This document shows positions 49,632-57,784 of a stretch of 64,000 nucleotides of DNA, piece by piece (the first letter of the stretch is position 1; the number at the start of each line of letters is the position of its first letter). Below the pieces are notes generated by a model that did no database searches, was not told the DNA's origin, and was given only the letters and a program-made list of their open reading frames with translations. The position numbers and the translations under genes were made by a program. The DNA is from Syntrophales bacterium (GTDB lineage Bacteria > Desulfobacterota > Syntrophia > Syntrophales > UBA5619): assembly GCA_023229765.1 (NCBI GenBank), contig JALNYO010000002.1:62001-126000 (forward strand). Reading direction: 5' to 3'.

Positions 49632-50512
49632 AAGAGGTTGTTGTGATCAGCGGCAAGGGCGGCACGGGAAAGACCACTCTGGTCGCGGCATTTGCCGCAC
49701 TGGCCGAGCGGAAGATCCTGGTGGACTGCGACGTGGATGCAGCGGATCTGCATCTGGTGCTCAATCCGCGGATCGAGCGCCGGGAGGATTTCTCCGGGGG
49801 GAAAAAGGCCGCTATCCTGGAGGATCTGTGCACCGGATGCGGCAAATGTCAGGAGCTGTGCCGCTTCGATGCGGTGTCGTCCGTTGCCGGTCCCGATGGG
49901 CAAAACCGGTTTACGGTGGACCCGATTTCCTGCGAGGGTTGCGGACTTTGTGCGCGTCTCTGTCCGGCGGAGGCGATCCGTTTTGAACCGGTCGTCAGCG
50001 GGCAGTGGTTCGTATCGACGACGTCTTACGGGCCCATGGTCCATGCCCGACTCGGCATCGCCCAGGCCAACAGCGGGAAAATGGTCAGTCTGCTCCGCCG
50101 CGAGGCGCGAAGCATCGCGGAAAAAGATGGATTCAACCTGCTGATTGCCGACGGTTCGCCCGGCATTGGTTGTCCTGTAATCGCCTCCATCACCGGGGCA
50201 GATCTCGTGGTTGCGGTAACGGAACCGACCTGTTCCGGTCTTCACGATGTTCAGCGCGTCGTGGACCTGACCAGTCACTTCCGGATTCCCCTGATGCTCT
50301 GCATCAACAAATGGGACATTAACCCGGAAGTGGCCGACCGGATCGAGCGGGAAACCGCGCAGCGGGACGTCCGAATGGCCGGAAGAATTCGCTATGATCC
50401 GGCGGTTACGCGGTCACAGATCATGAAAACCACGATCGTGGAGTACACCGGTGGCGCCATTTCCGTCGACATCCGGACCGTTTGGAGAAATGTGGTCTAT
50501 GCCCTCGGCTGA
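49628..50512 (+). CDS. MinD-superfamily ATPase with inserted ferredoxin domain (second of a pair)
   Basis: A 294-residue paralogue of the preceding gene, starting within an ATGA overlap. Walker A is SGKGGTGKTT at residues 7-16. Two [4Fe-4S] motifs follow: CTGCGKCQELCRFDAV and CEGCGLCARLCPAEAI. DGSPGIGCPV marks the switch segment, and LCINKWDIN is a base-recognition-like strand found in this family. The two proteins probably work as a pair; together with the NifX proteins and the Mrp fusion they suggest a cluster-handling machine, target unknown. Confidence 0.88.
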   Translation: MKEVVVISGKGGTGKTTLVAAFAALAERKILVDCDVDAADLHLVLNPRIERREDFSGGKKAAILEDLCTGCGKCQELCRFDAVSSVAGPDGQNRFTVDPISCEGCGLCARLCPAEAIRFEPVVSGQWFVSTTSYGPMVHARLGIAQANSGKMVSLLRREARSIAEKDGFNLLIADGSPGIGCPVIASITGADLVVAVTEPTCSGLHDVQRVVDLTSHFRIPLMLCINKWDINPEVADRIERETAQRDVRMAGRIRYDPAVTRSQIMKTTIVEYTGGAISVDIRTVWRNVVYALG

Positions 50513-50597
50513 TTTTATTCGGTCGTTAAACATAATGCCGTAAATAGATGCGGAATCAATATTGATGGCCGCGGGAAAAGGAGCGGCGGGAGAAAAG

Positions 50598-51563
50598 ATG
50601 AAATCATATACGGATCATTCCGCCGTGCGTATGACTGAATATGTTTATGGACCGGTACCGTCTAAACGGCTGGGACGCTCTCTCGGCGTCGATCTGGCGC
50701 CCTTTAAGCGATGCACCTATGACTGCATCTATTGCCAATTGGGCAGGACCACCGACAAAACGGCTGAACTGAAAACCTACGCTACGTCAGAAGCGATTTG
50801 CTCCGAATTGGAGCGGAAGCTCTCTTTCGGGCCGCCGCCCGATTACATCAGCCTGGCAGGCTCCGGGGAACCGACGCTGAATGCCGGCATCGGTGAGTTG
50901 ATTGACAAGATCAAGGGCATGACAAACATTCCCGTAGCCGTTCTTACCAATGGCTCCCTTTTGTGGCGGGATGAGGTCCGGACCGCTCTCATGGCCGCGG
51001 ATCTCGTTCTTCCCTCTCTGGATGCGGGCGATGAAGAGATGTTCCAATACGTCAATCGTCCCCACAAGGGCATTTCCTTTGAAAGGATGATCACCGGCCT
51101 CATCGATTTTGTTCGCGTTTACCGGGGGGCTGTGTGGCTGGAGGTCTTCCTGCTCGCGGGCGTGACGGCAATCCCTGCGGAAATCAAGAAAATGGACGCG
51201 CTCCTCTGCAAAATCCGCCCGAAGCGGGTCCAATTGAATACCGTGACCCGTCCACCTGCCGAGGAATTTGCCTATGCCGTTTCCGAAGATCAAATGAAAG
51301 ACTTAAAAAAGCTGTTTTCAGAAACGGTCGAGATTATCAGCCAAGGAGCTCCTGCCGAATCCCCCGATTTTCAGACCGGACAGTCGACGGCCGACATTCT
51401 TGCCTTGCTGAGAAGACGGCCGTGCACCCTTGAGGGCATTTCCGCCGGCCTCGCCATGCAGCCTGGAGAAGCATTGAAGCATTTGGACGCGCTCTTCCGG
51501 AAAGGTTTGGTGACCGTCGTTCCCAGGCATGACGGCATATTCTACAAGACGAATGGGAAATAA
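50598..51563 (+). CDS. Radical SAM protein with C-terminal winged helix
   Basis: About 321 residues. The start at 50,598 is preferred for the GGGAGA site before it; earlier in-frame TTG/ATG codons at 50,562-50,565 are possible. The radical SAM motif is CTYDCIYC (CxxxCxxC), followed by SLAGSGEPTLN, the SAM-binding GGE-type motif of this family. The last 60 residues resemble a winged helix (LALLRRRPCTLEGISAGLAM ... LFRKGLVTVV). Such proteins occur with MinD/NifX genes in archaea and sulfate reducers; the substrate is unknown. It follows the ATPase pair by 85 bases on the same strand. Confidence 0.85.
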   Translation: MKSYTDHSAVRMTEYVYGPVPSKRLGRSLGVDLAPFKRCTYDCIYCQLGRTTDKTAELKTYATSEAICSELERKLSFGPPPDYISLAGSGEPTLNAGIGELIDKIKGMTNIPVAVLTNGSLLWRDEVRTALMAADLVLPSLDAGDEEMFQYVNRPHKGISFERMITGLIDFVRVYRGAVWLEVFLLAGVTAIPAEIKKMDALLCKIRPKRVQLNTVTRPPAEEFAYAVSEDQMKDLKKLFSETVEIISQGAPAESPDFQTGQSTADILALLRRRPCTLEGISAGLAMQPGEALKHLDALFRKGLVTVVPRHDGIFYKTNGK

Positions 51564-51613
51564 TTTTCGCCTCATGACCCACCATCGTCCTTCTGTAGCA
51601 GCGGAAGGGTACA

Positions 51614-51922
51614 TTGCTTTTATCCGGGCTTCTGAATGCCATCTATGCAACTTTCGTAAAGCTTTTGGACGATGGACGCATCGTTGTGGCGGACAACTAT
51701 TTCAACAAGACCAGAACCAACATCACAAATGGCAGCAAAGGGGCCATCCTGTTCATCACGAAGGAGAAGAAATCGTATCAGGCCAAGGGAAACATCGAGT
51801 ATTGCACCGATGGCCCGATCTATGAGGATATGCGGCAATGGGTGGATCAGAAACATCCCCGGATTGCCGCCGCGGTTTTGCGTGTCGATGAGCTGTATTC
51901 AGGGGCTGAAAAGCTGATCTGA
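51614..51922 (+). pseudogene. Pyridoxamine-phosphate-oxidase-like FMN-binding protein, 5'-truncated
   Basis: About 100 residues cover all but the first 25-30 residues of a PPOX-like flavin-binding domain: NAIYATFVKLLDDGRIVVAD, NYFNKTRTNITNGSKGAILF, GNIEYCTDGPIYEDM. The frame is closed by a TAG six codons before the first possible start (TTG 51,614), so the first strand is lost. Start and ribosome site are poor. It could still be made as a short protein, but a decayed gene is more likely. It sits between the radical SAM gene and hisC. Confidence 0.6.
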
Positions 51923-51949
51923 GCGCATGAATAGAAGAAAGGATGATCG

Positions 51950-53050
51950 ATGAGCCGTTCCTTGATCCGTCGGCAATTGCTTGATTGTGAGCCCTACGGC
52001 CCGGGATTGTCCATAGAAGAGATTGAAGAGCGGTATGGCCTTTCGTCCGTGATCAAGCTGGCCAGTAACGAAAACCCCCTTGGGGCGTCGCCAAAGTCAC
52101 TCCAGGCCCTGGAAAAGCAGTTCACGGAGGTACACCGTTACCCTCGGGCAGGCAGCCCCCGGCTTCGTCAGGCCCTGGGCGCCTATCATGGGGTTCCCGC
52201 TGACCGGATCGTGGCGGGGAACGGTTCGGATGAGATCATCGATCTGCTCATCCGGGTGGCGGTGGAGCCGGGTCGAGAGCAGGTCCTGGCGTTTCAGCCC
52301 TGTTTCAACATCTACCGACTCCAATCAAAACTCTGTGGCGTGGCGTTCCGCCAGATTGCTTTGCGGGTTGATTTCACCTTTCCCCTGCAAGAGCTTCTTG
52401 GGGCGGTGAATGACGCCACGGCCATTGTATTTTTGACCACACCCGACAATCCTTCGGGGTTTGCCCCTCCTGTCGAAGAAGTGCTCGATTTGCACCGTCG
52501 CCTACCGAAGGATTGTCTGCTGGTCGTGGACGAAGCGTATATGGATTTTGCCGTACCCCAGGAGCGCTATTCCATTATGTCGCTGGCGGGCAGAGTCTCC
52601 AATCTTGTGGTCCTTCGTACATTTTCAAAGCTTTACGGGCTGGCCGGATTGCGTCTGGGTTACGGCGTCATGCCGGCAATACTGGCCGATACCCTGCTGC
52701 GGGTGAAACTCCCCTTCAGTGTGAATGTTCTGGCCGAGGCGGCCGGCATTGCGGCTCTGGACGATGATGCCTTTCGCAGCGATACCATCCGCACGGTGGT
52801 ACAGGGACGGGAGACGTTGACCCATGCCCTGGGCGAAATGGGGTTCCTGGCGTACCCATCCCAGGCCAATTTCATCCTGGTGAAACCACCGATGGCGGCC
52901 TCTGACCTGTTTGAAAAACTCCTCAGACAAGGGATCATAATCCGGCCGTTGTCAAGCTACGGCTTGACGGATCACCTGCGGATCAGCATCGGAAATGCAG
53001 AGGAAAATCAGGCGTTGCTCAGGGCCATTCAGGACATCCTTGCACCATGA
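51950..53050 (+). CDS. hisC: Histidinol-phosphate aminotransferase
   Basis: A 366-residue fold-type I PLP aminotransferase of normal length. Characteristic segments are IKLASNENPLGASP, AGNGSDEIIDLLIR, TTPDNPSG, VVDEAYMDF and the PLP-lysine motif RTFSKLYGLAGLRLGY; the end, RISIGNAEENQAL, is typical for HisC. It converts imidazole-acetol phosphate to histidinol phosphate with glutamate as donor, in histidine synthesis. No other his gene is near, so it may also serve another aromatic amino acid. AGAAAGGATG precedes the ATG. Confidence 0.9.
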   Translation: MSRSLIRRQLLDCEPYGPGLSIEEIEERYGLSSVIKLASNENPLGASPKSLQALEKQFTEVHRYPRAGSPRLRQALGAYHGVPADRIVAGNGSDEIIDLLIRVAVEPGREQVLAFQPCFNIYRLQSKLCGVAFRQIALRVDFTFPLQELLGAVNDATAIVFLTTPDNPSGFAPPVEEVLDLHRRLPKDCLLVVDEAYMDFAVPQERYSIMSLAGRVSNLVVLRTFSKLYGLAGLRLGYGVMPAILADTLLRVKLPFSVNVLAEAAGIAALDDDAFRSDTIRTVVQGRETLTHALGEMGFLAYPSQANFILVKPPMAASDLFEKLLRQGIIIRPLSSYGLTDHLRISIGNAEENQALLRAIQDILAP

Positions 53051-53426
53051 CACATCAAATGTTCACTCGCTTTCATTCACGGACCTACATGCATGGGCAA
53101 AACGATCCTGGCAGGCGATCGGCTGAATCGGTAAGGTCGGTTTTTGATAGATAGTTGCCGTTCCCATACTGATTGCATTTCTGCGACACAATAGGGGGAT
53201 ACGGGTAGCAGATATGCTACCATATTCCTGCCTACCGAAACCCGCTCTTGTTATCCTTTCATATTAATTGAAGATTATCTATATTTACCAAAAAGTTTTT
53301 TCTGGCATGGATTATGATTATCCCCCTGTCGTTACAAGACGGTTCCGTCGCCGGCGCTGCATATTCAAACGACGTAGGTGATCGGCGGATCATTCATCAT
53401 AAGACACTGTGGAGGCTGGAAGAAAA
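53051..53426. other. Intergenic region with a hairpin and a sigma-54-like site
   Basis: No gene is seen. GGTAGCA/TGCTACC (53,204-53,221) is a perfect 7-bp hairpin with a 4-base loop and no T-run after it; it may be an operator. The second half is AT-rich and contains a sigma-54-like element (listed separately) about 110 bases before the Mrp gene. Confidence 0.55.
53303..53318 (+). promoter_or_regulatory. Weak sigma-54-like promoter upstream of the Mrp-NifX gene
   Basis: TGGCAT, five bases, then ATGAT has the spacing of a -24/-12 promoter. Its two halves resemble the site at 46,893-46,908 (TGGCAC, TTGAT), including the same GA in place of GC. Alone it would be too weak to call; the likeness to the other site is the reason for listing it. 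Confidence 0.3.
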
Positions 53427-54701
53427 ATGAATTGTGGCGAAGAAAAGAGCAGTTGCGACGCGGCCGGTGGGCAGGCAGACGATGAGAAACTCAAGATGTT
53501 TACGGAGGACGAGGCGCTTGTCCGTCGCCTCTCCAGGATTAAACACAAGATCCTGGTTCTGTCGGGAAAAGGCGGCGTGGGGAAAAGCACCGTTGCGGTG
53601 AATCTCGCCGAGGCCCTGGCCATGACAGGCTGGAAGACGGGCCTTCTGGACGTCGATTTTCACGGCCCCAGCGTTCCCACACTCCTGCACCTGAGGGGGG
53701 AACTTTTCAAAGCGGCGGAAGGAGGCGGGATGCTGCCCGTGGAAAGCAGCTATGGAATTAAAGTGGTTTCCCTCGGCTTTGCCCTCGGCAATTCGGATGA
53801 GGCGGTTATCTGGCGAGGCCCGATGAAAATGGGTGTCATTAAGCAACTCCTGACGGATGTGCAGTGGGGTGAACTGGACTATCTGATCGTCGATTTTCCG
53901 CCGGGAACGGGGGATGAACCCCTTTCCGTGGCGCAGCTCATTCCTGAAAGCGACGGCGCCGTGATCGTCACGACGCCCCAGGATCTCTCACTTCAGGACG
54001 TGCGGAAGTCCATCAATTTCTGCCGTCAGCTCAAGATTCCCGTTCTGGGGGTAATCGAAAACATGAGCGGGCTTCTGTGTCCGCACTGCGGGAAGATGAT
54101 TGAGGTCTTCAAGAGCGGCGGCGGGGAAGCCATGGCTAAGAAGATGGGCGTGCCCTTCCTCGGCCGAATTCCGATTGATCCGCAGATCGTCGGGGGAGGC
54201 GATGAGGGAAAGCCCTTTGTTTATCATCACCGTGAGACCGGCTATGCCCAGGACTTCATCCGGGCGATCCAACCCGTTTTGCAGTTGCAGAAGCAAAGCA
54301 AACCCGAGACAGACCGAATTGCTCGGATGCCTCAATCTATCAAGGAGAAAGAAATGAAAACACTGAAAATCGCGATTCCCGTGGCGGCCGGGTCTCTGTG
54401 CCAGCATTTCGGCCATTGTGAGCAGTTCGCCCTGCTCGATGTGGATGCGGACAACAAAACCATCGTGAAAACGACTATGGTTGTCCCGCCGCCTCATGAA
54501 CCGGGGCTTTTGCCCAAATGGCTACAGGAACAGGGGGCCGAGATCATCATCGCCGGCGGTATGGGATCGCAGGCGCAGAAATTGTTTGTCGGCCAGGGTA
54601 TTAAGGTGGTTACCGGCGCCTTGTCAGAGGTCCCGGAAAAAGTGGTGAACGACTACCTGAACGGTGATCTGACCACCGGAGCCAATGCCTGCGATCACTG
54701 A
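53427..54701 (+). CDS. Mrp/ApbC-type Fe-S carrier ATPase fused to a NifX domain
   Basis: About 424 residues; ATG 53,427 is preferred to a GTG at 53,409, which nearly coincides with the GGAGG site. Residues about 30-290 form a ParA-type ATPase with SGKGGVGKST, DVDFHGPSVPTLL and IVDFPPGTGDEP. The Mrp-specific metal motif CPHCGK follows NMSGLL. After a linker the last 115 residues form a complete NifX-like domain (MKTLKIAIPVAAGSLCQHFG, then GAEIIIAGGMGSQAQKLF). The N terminus has two cysteines (MNCGEEKSSC), as in NBP35-like proteins. This places cluster transfer and cluster storage in one chain. It starts a group with a Cys-rich protein, the cytochrome and a rhodanese. Confidence 0.88.
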   Translation: MNCGEEKSSCDAAGGQADDEKLKMFTEDEALVRRLSRIKHKILVLSGKGGVGKSTVAVNLAEALAMTGWKTGLLDVDFHGPSVPTLLHLRGELFKAAEGGGMLPVESSYGIKVVSLGFALGNSDEAVIWRGPMKMGVIKQLLTDVQWGELDYLIVDFPPGTGDEPLSVAQLIPESDGAVIVTTPQDLSLQDVRKSINFCRQLKIPVLGVIENMSGLLCPHCGKMIEVFKSGGGEAMAKKMGVPFLGRIPIDPQIVGGGDEGKPFVYHHRETGYAQDFIRAIQPVLQLQKQSKPETDRIARMPQSIKEKEMKTLKIAIPVAAGSLCQHFGHCEQFALLDVDADNKTIVKTTMVVPPPHEPGLLPKWLQEQGAEIIIAGGMGSQAQKLFVGQGIKVVTGALSEVPEKVVNDYLNGDLTTGANACDH

Positions 54702-54798
54702 CAAGGAAGGCAGTCGGTATCCCATAGGCCTGGTTTCCCGAAGGATGTTTGGGCCGACGGGGCGGCTGCGGCGACAAACAAGCAGGCAGGAGGAAGCG

Positions 54799-55008
54799 AT
54801 GGTGGATTATTGGAGCGGGAAGACCCCCTGCTGGGATTTTCTGGGGTGCACGGAGCAGATACATCTGCACTGCGCGGCCTATCGGCACCGGGAGCTGCCC
54901 TGCTGGGAGGTTGCCGGTACCCAGTGCCGGAAAATCCTCGATTTCGAGTGGGAATGTCGGGATTGCAAGGTGTTCAAGTTGTACAACCCTGGCGGTAAGA
55001 GGCTCTAA
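54799..55008 (+). CDS. Small Cys-rich protein
   Basis: A 69-residue protein; the start is chosen from the AGGAGGAAG site just before ATG 54,799. It contains eight Cys residues in the order PCWDFLGC, C-A-A, PCWEVAGTQC, CRDC. The paired CWE/CxxC pattern is common in small domains of sulfate-reducing bacteria, where it is often attached to signalling proteins; a metal or Fe-S site is likely. It lies between the Mrp-NifX and cytochrome genes and may take part in the same redox chain. Confidence 0.7.
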   Translation: MVDYWSGKTPCWDFLGCTEQIHLHCAAYRHRELPCWEVAGTQCRKILDFEWECRDCKVFKLYNPGGKRL

Positions 55009-55044
55009 GATAATGCATTCAATGCAGAAAGTAGAGGTGTGTTC

Positions 55045-56397
55045 ATGAGTAGAGGGAAAGGCGCCTTGCGCCATCCTGTTGGAAGGTCGTTGTATCTCTT
55101 GATGATTCTGCCGCTGGGACTCCTGCTTTTTTCCACGTCGGCCTTTTCCAAAATTGAAGAAAAAAGCCAATGCATCGCCTGCCACACGAATGCACGGAAA
55201 CTTCTCGAAATTACGAGAATCATACGGCAAACCACTCCGAAGCCCCAAAAATCCCTGCTGACGAAAGGCGAGGGGTGAGGTGGCGCGTTGGCTCCGTTGG
55301 AGCCAAATGAAAAGATCTTTGTAGACGTCGATTTCCTGAACGACGATCCCCATGGAGGACTTGCCTGTACTTCATGCCATGGGGGCGATGCCTCTGACTC
55401 CGATTGGAAGACAGCGCACAAAGGGGTTGTAAGAGACCCTTCCTCTGCAAAACCCGATCTTGCCTGCGGAAAGTGCCATCAGGAGATTGCCTCGGCGGCC
55501 TCCAAGAGCCTTCATGTCACGCTGGCGCCCTACCGGGAGGTCCTGCGCGCCCGGATGGGCGCCCCAAGCCAGACCACCCTGACCAAGGTGAATGAGGCCT
55601 TCGACAACCACTGTTCCAGTTGCCATTCCAGTTGCGGGCAATGCCACATTAGCCGTCCCGATTCGGTTGAAGGCGGGTTCGTCAGCGGGCACTTTTTCAA
55701 AAAACGGCCGGACATGGAGGCCAACTGTACGGCCTGCCACGGCAGCAGGGTTCAAAATGAATATATGGGCAAAAACGAAGGTTTCCCTGCCGATATCCAT
55801 TACACGAAGCTGAACATGAACTGCAACAAATGCCACGTTGCAAAGGAGATGCATGCCGCGGAGAGCCATGCAGCGAGTCGTTATCTGACCGATACGCATC
55901 AGAAATGCGAGAGCTGCCACAAGGAGACCGTTCTTGAAAAATCTTCCGAGATGCACGGCACGCACCTGAAGAAAGTGGCCTGCCAGGTTTGCCATTCCGT
56001 GGCCTACAAGAATTGCTACGGCTGTCATGTCGGAAAGGATCCGCAGGGCGTTCCCTACTATCAGGTCGACAAAACAGAGATGGGTTTCAAGATCGGGAAG
56101 AACATGCTGCAATCCAAGGATCGTCCCTATGCGTTCGCGCTCGTGCGGCACGTGCCGGCCAGTCCGAATCTCTTTGATGAGTATGTGAAAAATGCCTTTC
56201 CGGATTTTAACCGGGTGCCGACGTACAAGATGGCCACGCCGCACAACATACAGCGGAAGACCCCCCAAACGGTCTCCTGCAACCATTGCCATGGGAACAG
56301 AAAGGCCTTTTTGACAAAGGATGATGTCGCTCCCGAGGAACGGGAAGCGAATGCAAAGGTGGTGGTCGGTGATGATGAGATTCCACCGAAACAATAG
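55045..56397 (+). CDS. Multihaem c-type cytochrome (11 CxxCH) interrupted by an in-frame TGA; possible selenoprotein
   Basis: One frame from ATG 55,045 to 56,397 is complete except for TGA at 55,276-55,278. The part before it holds a signal segment (LMILPLGLLLFSTSAFS) and haem site 1 (CIACH). The part after it holds ten more CxxCH motifs (CTSCH, CGKCH, CSSCH, CGQCH, CTACH, CNKCH, CESCH, CQVCH, CYGCH, CNHCH). The second part could start alone at TTG 55,288 but would lack an export signal, without which haem c cannot be attached in the periplasm. A perfect 8-bp hairpin stands downstream at the right distance for selenocysteine insertion. Readings, in order: Sec-containing cytochrome of about 450 residues, recent nonsense mutation, sequencing error. 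It is probably a periplasmic electron carrier for the neighbouring redox genes. Confidence 0.75.
55276..55306 (+). promoter_or_regulatory. SECIS-like element: in-frame TGA followed by a perfect hairpin
   Basis: After the TGA (55,276-55,278) come nine bases, then TTGGCTCC, loop GTT, then GGAGCCAA (55,288-55,306), a perfect 8-bp stem. The apical loop begins with G and starts 18 bases after the TGA. Bacterial SECIS hairpins follow the UGA directly, with 16-37 bases to the apical loop and a G near its start; these rules are met. There is no Cys or redox motif next to the codon. Confidence 0.5.
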
Positions 56398-56480
56398 GCA
56401 GCGACTGGTTGGAATCCTGCTTCCTCAGAAGCCGGATGGTCCGTGAATCGTTCAATAAAAAACCGAAGGAGGAAAGTGTT

Positions 56481-56924
56481 ATGAAGAAGAGTTGGCGTAT
56501 GTGGTCGAGGATGTTCATCGTTGCCGCCCTGGTGGTGTTCACAGGCTGTGCGACAACGCAATCCGTTCCGTTGACCTCCGCACAAATGGTAACGAATGCG
56601 AAAGCGGTGGTTCCTGAACTCACCATTGCCCAAACGAAAACGAACATCGACAAGGGTTTGTACAAAGTCATTCTGGATGTTCGCGACGCCAACGAATTTC
56701 GCGCCGGACATGTTCCCGGTGCGATCAATATCTCCAGGGGTTTGCTGGAATTTCAGATCACTGGAAAAGTTGCTGACAAATCCACCCCGATTTTGGTCTA
56801 TTGCAAAACCGGTGGACGCGGGGCGCTCGCCGGTCAGACCCTTCAGGGTATGGGCTATACGAATGTTAGCAATATGGATGGCGGCTGGGTCGGATGGGAA
56901 AAGGCGGGCTATCCGGTAGAATGA
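56481..56924 (+). CDS. Rhodanese-like lipoprotein
   Basis: A 147-residue protein; the start follows AAGGAGGAAAG. The signal peptide ends in a lipobox (VVFTGC), so the mature protein begins at Cys and is membrane-anchored. The rhodanese domain has the CH2A motif region (VILDVRDANEFRAGHVPGAINI) and the active-site loop with its catalytic Cys, YCKTGGRG, followed by GYTNVSNMDGGWVGWEKAGYP. It should bind or transfer sulfane sulfur (or selenium) on the periplasmic side. It is the last gene after the cytochrome and probably co-transcribed with it. Confidence 0.88.
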   Translation: MKKSWRMWSRMFIVAALVVFTGCATTQSVPLTSAQMVTNAKAVVPELTIAQTKTNIDKGLYKVILDVRDANEFRAGHVPGAINISRGLLEFQITGKVADKSTPILVYCKTGGRGALAGQTLQGMGYTNVSNMDGGWVGWEKAGYPVE

Positions 56925-56983
56925 TTTTCTGATCCGTCTGCGATGCAGGCCATGGCTGCGTTGCGCAATTTTTCCGGGGTCAA

Positions 56984-57008
56984 GGCTGGGGTAAAGGTAA
57001 CCCCAGCC
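56984..57008 (+). terminator. Hairpin after the rhodanese gene
   Basis: GGCTGGGGT and ACCCCAGCC form a perfect 9-bp stem around a 7-base loop, 60 bases after the rhodanese stop. No T-run follows, so it is at most a weak or factor-dependent terminator. Confidence 0.4.
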
Positions 57009-57148
57009 GCCCCTGTGTCAAAAATCCGAATGTGCCATCGCCGGTGCAATTGCCATCACCCTGCGATTGGGGTATAGTCGCCCGCAGGGACCCGGTCGCA
57101 CCGGCGATGAGCGGGACCCAATAACCATGCAAAGGGGAACGGTCAGGT

Positions 57149-57494
57149 ATGTCGGAAAAACAGTTGGTATTTAAAGTATCCGATGTCAAAGGAAAAATCG
57201 CGCACGGCGCGCCGCCACGGTCAGGATTCTGATCGATGAGATCGGCTGCGGGGCGAAGAACTTCTCGCTTCTGGTCAACACGATGCGGACCGGGCTGCAC
57301 TGCAACGTCACCGGCACCGGCCACGCCACCAGGAGGAGCATTGCATGTTCGGCCTTTCGGGAAGCGGCGGCATATCGGTGGACATGGTCAAGCACACTGT
57401 CGAACCCAACACGGCCGTGTTTATCCCCGCGGGCGCGATGCACTATGTCTGGGCCAACGAAGGGGAGGACTTTACCTATATTATCGTCTATTAG
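57149..57494 (+). pseudogene. Cupin-domain protein with two frameshifts
   Basis: Three frames read in succession give a cupin: MSEKQLVFKVSDVKGKIAHG; then, after a one-base shift near 57,215, TVRILIDEIGCGAKNFSLLV and VTGTGHAT; then, after a second shift near 57,330, EEHCMFGLSGSGGISVD, VEPNTAVFIPAGAMHYVWA and FTYIIVY. The G-H-x-x-x-x-H-C and PAGAMHYV steps are the two cupin metal-site motifs. The frame ends at TAG 57,492-57,494, four bases before an inverted-repeat element; related proteins normally continue, so the 3' end may have been cut by that insertion. Confidence 0.65.
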
Positions 57495-57497
57495 ACA

Positions 57498-57607
57498 GAG
57501 GCAATTGCAAAACCATTTGTCATTACCGAAAGCGAAGCTTAATGTTCATAATGTCCCGCTCAGAATCGTTGCGGGAATGACAAGAATGGGGAGTTTTGCA
57601 ATTACCG
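57498..57607. mobile_element. Miniature inverted-repeat element, copy 2 (110 bp)
   Basis: The element has the same ends as copy 1 (GAGGCAATTGCAAAACC at the left; CGGGAATGACAAGAATGGGG and TTGCAATTACCG at the right) and the 25-base repeat at 57,528-57,552. The inner 60 bases of copy 1 are absent here, so this is a shorter internal-deletion form. It touches the end of the broken cupin gene. Confidence 0.75.
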
Positions 57608-57784
57608 CTTAAGTTAGGTAAATTACGGAATCATCCTTCAAACCGAAGTCAATAATCTGATATTGAAGCGGGAACTTACGACTTGTAAATAAAAAATTGA
57701 TTATTATCAACCGCATGTAAGTGGAGGCCTGAGAAACTGCGGTCGTTACGCTGACGATGGAGATTGCCCGGGGCCAGCCAAAGG

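Noticed and set aside
46932..54701. A nitrogen-fixation cluster because of NifX-type proteins, and NifU/NifS nearby
   Set aside because: No nifH, nifD, nifK, nifE, nifN or true nifB is present; the NifX domain is widespread in anaerobes without nitrogenase, and the NifS/NifU pair is of the general Fe-S type.
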